Assembly: GCA_036785325.1 (NCBI GenBank)
Contig: JAXIVH010000033.1
Location: 2,991,623 to 3,055,622, forward strand
Reading direction: 5' to 3'
Length of the DNA stretch: 64,000 nt
Source: Urophycis tenuis
Taxonomy: Eukaryota > Chordata > Actinopteri > Gadiformes > Phycidae
Each line of letters starts with the position of its first letter. Position 1 is the stretch's first letter. The translations under genes and the position numbers were made by a program. Shown piece after piece: positions 1-15,100 of the stretch. Below the pieces are notes generated by a model. The model saw nothing but the letters and a program-made list of their open reading frames with translations, was not told the origin of the DNA and did no database searches.

Positions 1-1840
1 GGCGCTGGGCCGGGGGCGGGCCGGGGGCGGGCCGGGCAGGGTGTCTGGAGGTGCAGGTCTCAGCTTTCACCTGCCGGGAGTCACGGCCAGGTGGGGCAGA
101 TCAGGGAGGTCCGGGGCAGATTAGGGGGCCGGGGGTCACGAGGTCAACAAGGAGGGCGATAAGCGTCTGAATCGGAAGGCTTTGTGCTGCGGCTCACATT
201 CAAAGGGAAGGGAGACAATCCAAGGAGATGACTCCAGCTGATTGCCTTCACAGCCACCAACCCCCGGAAGGTTGTTTTGCGATTGCGAAAGCTTGCGTGG
301 GCTTGCCACAGGGCTCTCATGATTCTCTGACGCGTCTGCCTAAAATGCTGCTTTCCTTGGAAGTCATATGCGAAGTGTACTAACTGCTTTTGGAAAACAG
401 ATGAGTCAACTGCCAGATTATTGGCTACTTCCCACGAAGTTACTCTTAGTGTGTAAGGTTAGAGATGTTCATGTGGGAGGTTACAAATGGTTTAGTTTAG
501 CTGTTTGGTTAGCGATGATTAAGTTTACTTAGTAGGGTAGAGATGGTTACTTTAAGAAATACGGTAAAGATGGTTAGCTTTTGGGTTAGAGATGGTTATG
601 GTTTGGTTTAGCGATGGTCGGTATTAGGTTCTAAATGGTTAGATTTTACTTAGATTTCGCTGAACTCTGACACCTGATCAGAGTTTCTGCTCCATGCCTG
701 GCTTCATCCAAGCCTGACCACAGAAGGCTCCTCTGTAATATTTCAGTCTGAGCTGGAATGTGCTGCCCCTGTAAATATTTATCATGCAGACACCCCCAAA
801 CGACGTCATTTGAGCCGCTTGTGCTTATTTTACTAAAGCATACATACACACAGACTCAAAGTGTTAAAATTGCTTTAAAGTATTAAATATTTAATGGACG
901 CGACCATTAGCTTAAGTTCTAAATCTCACTATCTCAGCGGTGCCAAATAGTCACACAGTGATGCCACGTCAACATGGAGCTCCCCACAGCCCTGATTGTG
1001 ATGCAGACATTGCAACACCAACATAATGACCAAACTCTTGTGGCGTCTCTGTTGGTTGATTCCCCAGTCCACCTGTTATCAGTAAGGCTCTTCCAACCGG
1101 CTTTCAGTGGAAACTAATTCTTTTAACGACCTCACCTCCTTCATGACAGGACCTCAGCGCCTGGGGCCAGGGGCCCGGATTCAAACCTGCCTCCACTCGC
1201 CTCACTCTCTCCAGACACACCGAGGGGCGAGCGAGGAGTGAGGGGGGGAGATGGTGGTGGTGGTGGTGGTGGTGGTGGTGTTGGCGGGTTGAGTCTTTTA
1301 CAGCCTCATCTGGTCCCCCCCTCCCCTTAACAACCAGACCCCAGGGGGCCCTGATGATGTCATCCATAGGGCGTCCGACTTGCCCTGTTAGCTGATGTGT
1401 GTGCGTTAGTATATACAGTCTGCCGTGTTCAGTTTGAATCACGCTACATAGCTTGTGGTGGGTTTGACAGGGACTGAGGTAGATTGGAGTGGAGCATTCA
1501 CCAATCAGAGCGGGATATGTACTAAAAGACCCCCTGAAAGCCTAAAACCAATTTAGCTTCACTTCCTGCCCCATGACTGATTATGTTGTTTATTCATTAG
1601 CTTCACTTCCTCCTCCATGTTTTTTCGTTCCACTTGGATCTCTAAAAACGTTGCCATCATTCCAAATAGTCATATGGAATTATGATGTAAAGCATTTATG
1701 CAGTTTACGCTATTTAGCATAGCGTCAGGTCTCTGGCTAAATGTATGTTACCTATCTCGAAGTACAATCAGAACACAAACAAACCAATTAAGTTTACAAA
1801 ATTCCAGACTTGACAAAAGCGTTGTCCCATAAACACAAGA
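1..1840. other. Non-coding, probably nt5dc1 intron
   Basis: No exon of nt5dc1 or any other gene could be recognised on either strand. The start is a short GC-rich direct repeat (ggggcgggcc units, 1-40). Diverged GGTTAGAGATGGTTA-like repeats lie at about 455-640 and a (GGT)n tract at about 1252-1281. Because the following exon is internal to nt5dc1, this stretch is inferred to be intron. Confidence 0.5.
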
Positions 1841-1844
1841 CCAT

Positions 1845-2640
1845 TCTGGGGACCCCCCCCCTCTGAGTGTGAACCTGTCCTTCTGGGGGACCCCCCCCCC
1901 CGCTGAAGGCTGGGTTATGCTTCGTTTATGCTTCCGCGTCGACGCAACGCTGGGGGGTTGCGGACACTTTAAGGACGCTTTACGTCCTCGACGTGCACCT
2001 CCCAAAATCCTAGATGCGCGTCGAGGCGACGCCGTCCCAACGCATTGGCTTTGGCTGTGATTGGTCAGCGAACGTACATTCGCTGGAGATCCCTTTTCCG
2101 GTTTCCACTCGTAAACACCGCCACGGTGTCAACACAGCCTTGATAAATGCTTCGACTGATTGGCGACAACATATATATATATATAACTTTTGCCTTCATT
2201 TCTGTAAACTTTTTTTAACTCGCTAGTAATCCATATGTAATGACCAGAATGGTCATTCTAGTCCCTCTACCGGTGTGGCAATGAATTGCATTTCGAGACG
2301 TAAACCCCACGTAAACCCCACGCAGAACCATCACGGGCTCATGACTGAGTCCGAGCAACTGCGTGGCCATTGCGTGATCACGACGCAATCCCTACGCAGA
2401 AGCATAAACCAGCCTTGAGTGTGGAGCTGTCCTTCTGGGGACCCCCCCTGCTGAGTGTGGAGCTGTCCTTCTGGGGACCCCCCCTCTGAGTGTGGAGCTG
2501 TCCTTCTGGGGACCCCCCTGCTGAATGTGGAGCTGTCCTTCTGGGGACCCCCCCTCTGAGTGTGGAGCTGTCCTTCTGGGGACCCCCCCCCCCTCTGAGT
2601 GTGGAGCTGTCCTTCTGGGGACCCCCCCGCTGAGTGGAGC
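1845..2640. repeat. 33-bp minisatellite in nt5dc1 intron, split by a MITE
   Basis: Units read roughly tgagtgtggagctgtccttc followed by tggggaccccccc. About two units lie at 1845-1905 and about seven at 2417-2640. The gap between the two blocks is filled by the element at 1907-2415. The C-runs of the last units merge into the polypyrimidine tract of the next nt5dc1 exon. Confidence 0.9.
1907..2415. mobile_element. Non-autonomous TIR transposon (PIF/Harbinger-like MITE)
   Basis: The left end AGGCTGGGTTATGCTTC is matched at the right end by the reverse complement of AGGCTGGTTTATGCTTC, giving terminal inverted repeats with one mismatch in the first 17 bases. A TGA triplet flanks both sides (1904-1906 and 2416-2418), consistent with a 3-bp target duplication. 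Removing the element restores a normal CGCTGAGTGTGGAGC minisatellite unit. The interior has no transposase. The 3-bp duplication suggests PIF/Harbinger; the family assignment is inference. Confidence 0.8.
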
Positions 2641-2669
2641 TGTCCCCCCCCCCCCCCCCCCCTCCCCAG

Positions 2670-3337
2670 GTGGTGTACTTCGGAGACAGCATGCGCTCCG
2701 ACATGTTCCCCGCGTCCAGCTTCGGGAGGTGGGAGACGGTGATGGTGGTGGAGGAGATGGAGGGCGAGGGCGTGGCCACCAGCGCCGCGGCGCGGGCGAA
2801 CCAGGCCCAGGCCCAGGAGAAGGCCCAGGAGAAGGCCAAGTTTGAGGTAAGTTCGCCGCCGACAGCTGTTTCCGTTTAGCGTGTAGTGCTCACCCCCGTC
2901 TCACCCTCTACCTCACCCCCTCCTCCTCCGCAGCTTTCCTAAGCCTCTCTCTCTCCCTGCTAGCGGGGCTAATCGCCGCCATACGTCTCCCCCCCACGTC
3001 TCCATGTGTATAAACACACCAGGGAAAGCGTACACACACACACACTAGAGTTTGTGTTCGCCTTATGGTACATATACAAGATGGATGAGTGTGTGTGTGT
3101 GTGTGTGTATTTGTTGGCTCTTCCCAACCCACCATAGGGGGGTTAGCATCAAAGTGGGCGGTTCCCGCGGTGTTTCACACTGCGATGGCTTTCTGACAGC
3201 GGCGGCGTGTGGAGACGCGTCCCGGCCGGCGTGTCATGGCAGGCCCTGCGCCACGCCGCTGACGCCGCACTGCTCCGGGACATTCCTGCACGCCAAAGTC
3301 CCCGAGCAGTGGAAGGGAACTGTTCGACAACCCCCCC

Positions 3338-3369
<32 letters not shown>

Positions 3370-6300
3370 CACACACACATAGACACACTCACACTCACAC
3401 TCCATTCCCTCACACAATAAACTTGGCTGTGCTCTGACTCACTCGGTGCTCGGAAAAGGTTATCAATGCATACAAGATGTCCTTCTCTGACGTGGAGTCA
3501 TGGAACCTGACGTGCTTCAGGCCGTATGGAAACAGGCTGAAGACTCGTGGAGTCATGGATCCTGACGTGCTTCAGGCCGTATGGAAACAGGCTGAAGACT
3601 CGTGGAGTCATGGATCCTGACGTGCTTCAGGCCGTATGGAAACAGGCTGAAGACTCGTGGAGTCATGGATCCTGACGTGCTTCAGGCCGTATGGAAACAG
3701 GCTGGAGACTCGTGGAGTCATGGATCCTGACGTGCTTCAGGCTGTACGGACAGGCTGTAGAACAGGCTGGAGACCCTACAGCTCCACCGGGGAGTTTCTC
3801 ACTGAATGCTTTTGCTTCTGTTAAAACGTGTGCCAGGTTACCTTGAAGTGAGGTGGAATAAAAGCCTCCCCGCTCGACCCTCGGCCCTGGAATCACAATT
3901 TCTCCAATTCCGTTTGCTTAACGGTGGGAGATCACCATTTCCAACCGTAACAATTAAAAATGATGTCACTAACATGACCTGAAGCAGATGTCGCTACTTG
4001 CTTCTTGGCTGTCTGATGCCCACTCTGGCCAGAGAAAAAGTGATGCACTAGGCTGCTAAATGATGCGCTGTCTCTTTAAGACTGAAGATACAGGACCAAA
4101 AGCTGATGAAGACTGAAGGATCTCCAGCCGGTCCTCTGAAGTGGGTTGTGTTGTCTGTTCCTCGTATCGGCCGGTTACGGCGTAGAGAGACGGGCAGGTT
4201 GGAAGGCGCAGGCCGGTGTGTAGACCAGCAGCGAGCCGGGTAACCATGACAACCCCGAGATCCCGCTAGAGTTACTGTTGCCGTCTTCTGACAGTTTGAG
4301 GTGACCTCACTGTGTTGGGATGAGTGTCTAATGCTGAGTCACCCCAGTTAGCTCATGGTTACTGTGCTTTGATTGTCTCAGCAGCTCCTCTTGTTTGTCA
4401 CTTTGGCTAAAAGTGCAAAAAGCGTTACTAAACGTAACATTGTTGCATCCTAACAAGTCTGCATGCAGGGCCAATTTCAATCCCTAGCAAATGTGATCTC
4501 ATGTTTATGTGTCACATATTTATTTACAATAATGATACTCATTTAATTATAAGTACAAATGTTAATCTCAAATAGAATATATTTAATATTTATATTATAT
4601 ATATATTTAGATTATTATTAGAGATTCCGTTTTTGGACCACAGAGAAGTGACATGGGCTGGCAACACGAGGCTGAGGGCAAGCAGAACATAACACCCCCC
4701 CCCCCCCAAAAAAAAAAGGATCTTTATCTGCTGTCATCTCAGCAGATAAAGATCTTCTTCAGCCTTTTCCTGCTGAGATGGGTTGGTCTGATCCCATAGA
4801 CACGCCTGGCTCCAATCGGCTCGTCACCTCCATTACGGCGAGGCTGGAGTCTTCAGCTACAGACGCATCTGTCTCGAGTCTGAGGCCAGCGGCCTCATTA
4901 GCGCTGTTTACTACTGCAATGAAGTGCAGCCTGCACTTGGTAGTCATCATCTTGGATTTTCGGGCTTTTGTTACGGTTTAACTTCACATGACTGCTTATT
5001 GCTGAACTGCTTATTACTGGTTAATGATGACTCTGAGTCGCCCTGGATGACGGGCCCTCTGACGTCACGGCAACACGCTCGGAGGCGGCTCACAGGTAGA
5101 TGAACCTGTCAGTTACCATAACTGGTTGGCTTGGTTTGGTTACTGCTAGCCTGGCCTGGTTGGGGTAGCTTGGCCTGGTTGCCGTTAGCATGACCCGGTT
5201 ACCGTTAGCTTGTCCTGGTTTCCCGTTAGCCTGGTCTGCTTACTCAATGCCAGAGTCGTGTCTGTTGGAGCATGTTCTGTGTTCTTAAGTGGCCAGTCTG
5301 TTGTGTCAATCATCCACGTTGATGTTATTAATTAGATGTTCAGGCTGGAGCAGGAACAAAACATGACCTCAACCTAAATCACACGTTGGGGGGTGAGAAC
5401 CCCTGAAGGGTAATGAATCTCTGCCCGATGCTGGAAGACGTGACTACTTCACATGGTGGTGGTTTGGATCCTGCCCAAGCTCTGGCTGTCGATGATGTAC
5501 AACAACTGATGTTGGACCTCCCAACCAGCTTGGCTTTACTGTGTGCATCGCAGGGGCCCCCAAATGTTTTAGCGTTTTGAAGTTTCTTTGACTTATTTGT
5601 TTCTTTCAGTTTAAAAATAGTATTTGTGCAACATTTCAGCCGCTTTAAGGGGAGACGCAAAACCTCTAAGGTCATAATTACAAGTTACAACATGCAAGTA
5701 TTACTTATGACATGATGGAGCCGTGCCTCTCATGCTGACAGATGCCAACGTCAGTATTTATGACACAAAGTGTGCGTGATAGTGTACATGTAACGTCACA
5801 GCCAGGAACCAAGAAAGAGACAATCGGAACACCATCTGTCGTATCAGCGTGTGCAGCAACCGCGACAGGGCCGAGATTACATTATCTTCAATCTAAGATG
5901 AGTGGGTGGGTGGAGATGTGTTACAAATACAACCAAACCCTGTGGGTTCCTGTGCCACAGTGTTTTCACTTTTAACTTCTGCTCCGTTTTTAGCTCTCCT
6001 GTAATACCAAAAATTGTAGAGATCATAGTATCACACACTTGCTGAGGACCCTCTAACACCTTCTCTCCCCCCCCCCCCCCCCCCCCCCTTTCCCAGGACC
6101 AGGGCATGAAAGCCCCCTCCGACTCCTCCCGGCAGTGGGGGTCCTACTTTGTGGACAGCCATAAAAGGGCTGGAGGGGACGGCCAGGAGGAGCAGAAGCT
6201 CACCTGGTGCTGCCAGAGCATCCACAAGTACAGCACCATGGCCATCCCCAGTGTGGAGCACATCGCTGGTACGGCCACAGAGAGGGGTGGGGGGGGTGGC

Positions 6301-6470
6301 CCCGGAGGCTCTGGGTTTGATCCCCAACACCTGTAGGCGCCCTTGAGCAAGTGGATAGGTGCGTCTTGCATCGAGGGCGCCGACAGGTTAGCCTTGAGGC
6401 ATTTGGGATCGAACCTAGGACCTTTCCGCCGAGAGTCAAACCCACCACACTATTCTGCCTGCCTGTTTGG

Positions 6471-6522
<52 letters not shown>

Positions 6523-6688
6523 CAACGTGTAGAGCTGGGTCTTGGAGTTGACCTCTGACCTCTTCTCCTCAGGTCTTCCTCTGGACCACAAGTTCCCCCG
6601 CTTCTCCCCGGACAAGCCCTCCACCACCGGCTACTACCCCCGGCCCCCCGACTCCCTGTTGAGCCGGCGGGGCCAGGACACGTCATGA
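2670..6688 (+). CDS. nt5dc1: 5'-nucleotidase domain-containing protein 1, C-terminal exons (partial)
   Basis: Three coding exons can be joined in frame: 2670-2846, 6097-6268 and 6573-6688 (stop TGA 6686-6688). All have AG/GT borders. They encode the last 154 residues. The first begins VVYFGDSMRSD, which holds the GDxxxxD motif IV of HAD-superfamily phosphatases, followed by WETV and an Ala/Gln/Glu-rich linker. The second carries WGSYFVD and a segment ending YSTMAIPSVEHIAG. The third has LPLDHKFPRFSP, GYYPRPP and a short Ser/Arg tail. This order matches the C-terminus of vertebrate NT5DC1, a HAD-family protein whose physiological substrate is not established. The rest of the gene lies left of the window. 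Both upstream acceptors have long homopolymeric C polypyrimidine tracts (about 2644-2662 and 6067-6088). Its position next to dse on the same strand matches human 6q22. Confidence 0.95.
3490..3775. repeat. 55-bp minisatellite, 5 copies, nt5dc1 intron
   Basis: GTGGAGTCATGG recurs at 3492, 3547, 3602, 3657 and 3712, an exact 55-bp period. The units are nearly identical until the last, which is truncated and diverged. Confidence 0.95.
6275..6465. mobile_element. Inverted pair of tRNA-derived SINE-like fragments in nt5dc1 last intron
   Basis: On the + strand GGGTTTGATCCCC (B-box-like) precedes cctgtaggcgcccttgagca. About 90 bp further the minus strand reads AGGTTCGATCCC, then aacctgtcggcgccctcgatgcaag. 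The two fragments are inverted copies of the same tRNA-like repeat. A (CA)n tract of about 45 bp follows directly (6472-6520). Confidence 0.6.
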
Positions 6689-6855
6689 GGAACCACGCAG
6701 CATCCTCCACCTCCATCTCCACCTCCTCCACCCACGACAACACAACCTCCACCTCCCCCAAACAACACCACAACCTCCACCGACAACACCACCCACACCT
6801 TGGGCCCCAGCAGAGGAGTTCGCCTCCATTTTGCCCCCCTTCCACAGCCCACATA

Positions 6856-6892
<37 letters not shown>

Positions 6893-7895
6893 TCCTCCAC
6901 GAGACCCGGTCCATTCTAAAGCACCAGAACCCCTTCTTCTTGTGCAACCAGAGACCCTCCACGTGAATGTAAGCCATGCCTCTGTGTCCCACCCACCCCC
7001 CCTGAACGTTGTGTCGTGGTCTTAGTGTATACCATACATGTGGAAATATGACTCGTCAAAATAAGTGCGCCTGCGTGTGTATTACTGAGTCAGCAGCACA
7101 AACAGCTAGTTCTAGAAGGCGTGTAGCACTCCCTGCTCTTATTGTGAAGGGCAGATTTTAAAATATGATGCATTAGTTATTATTCAGCACAACTATTCTA
7201 GGACCATAAGAATGCTGACGCCTACCACAATACATGACCTGGTTCCTGGTTCCTTTTTGTGAATATGATTTATCAAACCTCGGGTAAAAACGGTATTTGT
7301 GTGCCATTAAGTGTTATTACTACACTATGTATTATTTCCATTCCATCCTATATATGTATTTTAATAACTGGAATATAATATTAAAGTCTGTTCTCCCGTG
7401 GCCAGTATTTTGTGGACTTGTTAATCGGGACATTGTTTGTGAAGAAATGAATGAATGAATCCTCTCTGCTGTGCTGTATGTATCAACAAACCCCTGACCT
7501 TAAACCACGTGGTGAATATTCCTCACTGCAGAGGAGGTGAAGCTCAATGTTCTCTGTCATATTTTCGGTGAAATGTGTTGGAGTGAAGTGCGTTCTTGTG
7601 TTCCATATGCAGTAACAGTGTGCCATGTGCTTCAGATGAATCCTGAAAGGTTGTGTAGCTGGTGTCCCTCACTTGTGACATAATGTCTTCAAGACCTGGC
7701 AAGACTGCGACCATTTAGGTCGGACTGTAGTGGTCGTACTGGTCAGTAGAACTCTGATCGGACCCGTAGTATTTGACAGCAACATTTGCCTTATGTGGCG
7801 TCATGTGTGGTCTCGAGGTGTCAGAGGAACATGGGGGAGGTCCGATTCTGTGATCAAGTCTTGATGTTCAGTCAATAAACTCTCAGTATGGTTTT
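6689..7895 (+). other. nt5dc1: Probable nt5dc1 3' UTR with polyadenylation signal
   Basis: There is no coding sequence after the nt5dc1 stop. The stretch starts with (CAC/CCA)-rich sequence and a short (CA)n at about 6856-6890. It ends with an AATAAA hexamer at 7874-7879 (context GTCAATAAAC). An alternative ATTAAA lies near 7380. The 3' UTR extent is inferred from the hexamers only. Confidence 0.5.
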
Positions 7896-8039
7896 GTTAC
7901 CTGCGGTGTGGCGTGTCTTCTCTCTGCTGTCGTCTGGCCCATTAACAACGGACCAATAAGAGCCCTGATTAAGCCCTGCCTGGCGACAAGTCGCCCCGAC
8001 TCCTATCAACGGTCCGTTCCAGACGGGGACCTGCTGGTG

Positions 8040-8293
8040 GTGGGGGGCGGGCCCACCTGGGCTCCGGAGAAAGTCTTCATGCATTAGTTCTCCTTTAAGC
8101 CCCTCCCCCCCGACCCCCGCCCCTCCTCGCGCCAGCTTGACGCGCCTCGCGGAGCCTCGCATTCCTCCTCGCGCCCCTCGGAACTTTCCGTCCTCGAAGT
8201 TTGGAGCGAAGTGGACTTGAGAGGAGACCCGCCGGAGACATGGACCCGGGACCCCGCGGACCGGGACGCCGAGCCCCCGCCGGGATCTGACAG
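8040..8293 (+). promoter_or_regulatory. dse: CpG-rich promoter and candidate non-coding first exon of dse
   Basis: This GC- and CpG-rich block with GC boxes ends at a strong donor, CTGACAG|GTAATG (exon end 8293). It sits 3.8 kb upstream of the dse start exon on the same strand, as expected for a 5' UTR exon. It holds a complete 16-codon upstream ORF, ATG 8240 to TGA 8290, that stops three bases before the donor. Transcription start and linkage to dse are inferred; cDNA would decide. Confidence 0.5.
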
Positions 8294-12073
<3,780 letters not shown>

Positions 12074-12115
12074 CTGAGGACCCCCACCACCTCCACCACC
12101 CCCACCCCCCCGGCG

Positions 12116-12141
12116 ATGCCACAGACGCCTCTCTGATGTGA
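12116..12141 (+). promoter_or_regulatory. dse: Chain of two minimal uORFs abutting the dse start codon
   Basis: uORF1 (ATG 12116 to TGA 12134-12136) encodes MPQTPL. Its stop overlaps the next start in TGATG. That second ATG (12136) is followed at once by TGA (12139-12141), a start-stop element. Two bases later comes the dse ATG at 12144. The string is CTCTGATGTGACGATGGG. This arrangement could tune dse translation by termination-reinitiation; the sequence is certain, the effect is inferred. Confidence 0.65.
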
Positions 12142-12143
12142 CG

Positions 12144-15100
12144 ATGGGAACCTACACCCGTGGGGCCCCCACAGTCTTCTTCTTAAGTCTGCTGTGGCCC
12201 CTGTGGCCCCTGCTGGCGGCTGCGGCGGCGGCGGAGGCGGACCCCAGCGGCGGCATCCCCTTCATGGGGGGGAACTACGAGGGCCACCCCATGCTGTACT
12301 TTGACCGGGCCGAGGTGGAGGAGCTCCAGGCCAAGGCGTCCGGGACCCACCGGGACCTGGCCCGGAGGATCCGCGAGGCGGGGGAGGCCATGCTGGAGCA
12401 CCCTGAGGACTACCTCCCTCCCTGGAGCCCGGCCGAGTTCAGCGCCCGCTGGAACGAAGTGTACGGCAACAACCTGGGGGTTCTGTCCATGTTCTGCCTG
12501 CTGTACCCGCACCGGGCCGGCGCCCTGGACCTGGCCCGGGACTACATGGAGAGGATGGCAGCTCAGCCTAGTTGGTACAATTTCTGCGTTTTTTGTTTCG
12601 TTCTCTACCTCGAAAAGTCTGTGTGTATCTGACGCATGCCCACGGGGAGGGCTGGTGTGGAGGACTCCCGGACAAAGGCACCGGGTTTGATGCCTGGCGT
12701 ACGCAGCCTACCTGTAGGCGCCTGTGAGCAAAACGCCCCCGTAGCCCACCCTGACATTTTGAAATAGTGTATAACCCTAGCACATATTCTTGATACAGAA
12801 CTAGCATAGAACCCTGTCCATTGGACTGAATTAGCATAGAACCCTAGCATAGACTCATATCGTATAACTAGCATTGAACCCTGTCCATAGGACCGAACTA
12901 GCATAGAACGATAACCTTGCATAGGCTGAGTAGAAAGTACAACGGAGTGGACTCTGTGACTCTGCATCGTTGTCATGGAAACTTTGGGTCTAAGGGGAGA
13001 ATTTACGGTTTTTCCGTTGAGATGACAGCGAGCTATCTGGAGAATTTACAGCTGATGCAGTGGGTGCCCTCTACCTGATCCCGGCCCGGTAGAAAGCAAC
13101 ATCACAGCCGAGGCTCCTCGTCTGGCTCCGGGAGGAATCGCTTGCAGGAAATGTGTTTAGCAGCTGTTGGGAGTTCAGAACAAAAGCCCCCGTTCGGACG
13201 GAAATGAAAGGCTCAGGTTTGAGCTGTAGAGGCCCGCAGTACCTCACCGCCAGTGATGGAGGGTTTGGCCTGGATTACCGTGGTCACTCACCAGGAAGGC
13301 AGAAGGACCCCGTCAATCCCAGCTGGCCTGGGGCCCAGCGTAGATGAACCCCTGGGTCTCAGGACCAGAGTCATATCTGTACAGACTTCTCCGGGGGTAG
13401 AGCCTAGCATGGCGGTGGTGCTGTTAGGCTTGAGACGTGTAACTTTAGGGCGAGGTTAGCTATTGTTAAGGAGAAGGTTTAGTGTGGTTTTGGAAGCTTT
13501 CAAAATCTGTCTCAGCCTCTTTTTAGGTATTTCCTGGGGCTTTTAAAGAAATGCATAAATCATCCTCTTCAGGCATTGGAGATTAAAGCTCTTGCCCTGC
13601 CTGAGACCCAAATCCCCCAGGACAGATTTTACATTTCTAATGGTGGGTTTCAATGCATTTCAATCCGATGGAATGCTTTCAGCTTCCGATAACAGAAGGC
13701 TTTCTGTGTTGCATCGCTAATCACTCCCATCGTTGGTGCGGTTGACGTAGCTAAATAACACAGTGAACGTAGTAGGTCCTATGTAAATCATGTAGTCAAT
13801 GTAGTAGGGCCTAGCTAAATAACACAGTGAACATAGTAGGACCAAGCTAAATAACACAGTGAACGTAGCGGGCCTAGCTAAATAACACAGTGAACATAGT
13901 AGGGCCTAGCTAAATAACACAATGAACATAGTAGGGCCTAGCTAAATAACACAGTGAACGTAGTAGGGCCTTGCTAAATAACACAGTGAACTTATTAGGG
14001 CCTAACTTAATAACACAGTGAACTTAGTAGGGCCTAGCTAAATAACAAAGTGAACTTAGTAGGGCCTAGCTAAATAACACAGTGAACGTAGTAGGGCCTA
14101 GCTAAATAACACAGTGAACTTAGTAGGGCCTAGCTAAATAACAGTGAACTTAGTAGGGCCTAGCTAAATAACACAGTGAACTTAGTAGGGCCTAGTTAAA
14201 TAACAGTGAACTTAGTAGGGCCTAGCTTAATAACACAGTGAACATAGTAGGGCCTAAATAACGTTGTGAACTTAGTAGGGCCTAGCTAAATAACAAAGTG
14301 AACTTAGTAGGGCCTAGCTAAATAACACAGTGAACTTAGTAGGACCTAGCTAAATAACACAGTGAATGTAGTAGGGCCTAGCTAAATAACACAGTGAACT
14401 TAGTAGGGCCTAGCTAAATAACGTTGTGAACGTGGTAGGGGCTAGCTAAATAACACAGTGAACTTAGTAGGGCCTAGCTAAATAACATTGTGAACGTGGT
14501 AGGGGCTAGCTAAATAACACAGTGAACTTAGTAGGGCCTAGCTAAATAACACAGTGAACATAGTAGGGCCTAGCTAAATAACACAGTGAACTTAGTAGGG
14601 CCTAGCTAAATAACACAGTGAACACAGTAGGGCCTAGCTAAATAACACAGTGAACATAGTAGAGCCTAGCTAAATAACACAGTGAACATAGTAGGACCTA
14701 GCTAAATAACACAGTGAACATAATAGGGCCTAGCTAAAAAACGTTGTGAAGATAGTAGGGCCTAGCTAAATAACACAGTGAACATAGAAGGGCCTAGCTA
14801 AATAACACAGTGAACTCAGTAGGGCCTAGCTAAGTAACACAGTGAAAATAGTAGGGCCTAGCTAAATAACACAGTGAACATAGTAGGGCCTAGCTAAATA
14901 ACGTTGTGAACGTGGTAGGGGCTAGCTAAATAAACAGGATGACACCACTTCACAACTCCATGTCTGATAAAATGTTCACAGTACTTTGCCTTTTCCACAC
15001 AACGTTGTACTTGTGTTAATACAGAGTCCTGTGTGGCCTTGTGGTCGGGGTCTAGGGTTAGGTGTTAGGTGTTGGGGTGAGGGTGGATCCATCTACAGGT

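Noticed and set aside
646..849. Small minus-strand ORF at the left edge
   Set aside because: No motif, no splice context and low-complexity-free but unrecognisable product; length is expected by chance.
12138..12143. GTG as an earlier in-frame dse start
   Set aside because: The ATG at 12144 gives the conserved MxTxTRGAP start. The upstream GTG codon follows uORF stops and is unlikely to be used in a vertebrate mRNA.
13770..14935. CRISPR-like array
   Set aside because: Units are directly adjacent without unique spacers, and the context is a vertebrate intron; it is a minisatellite.
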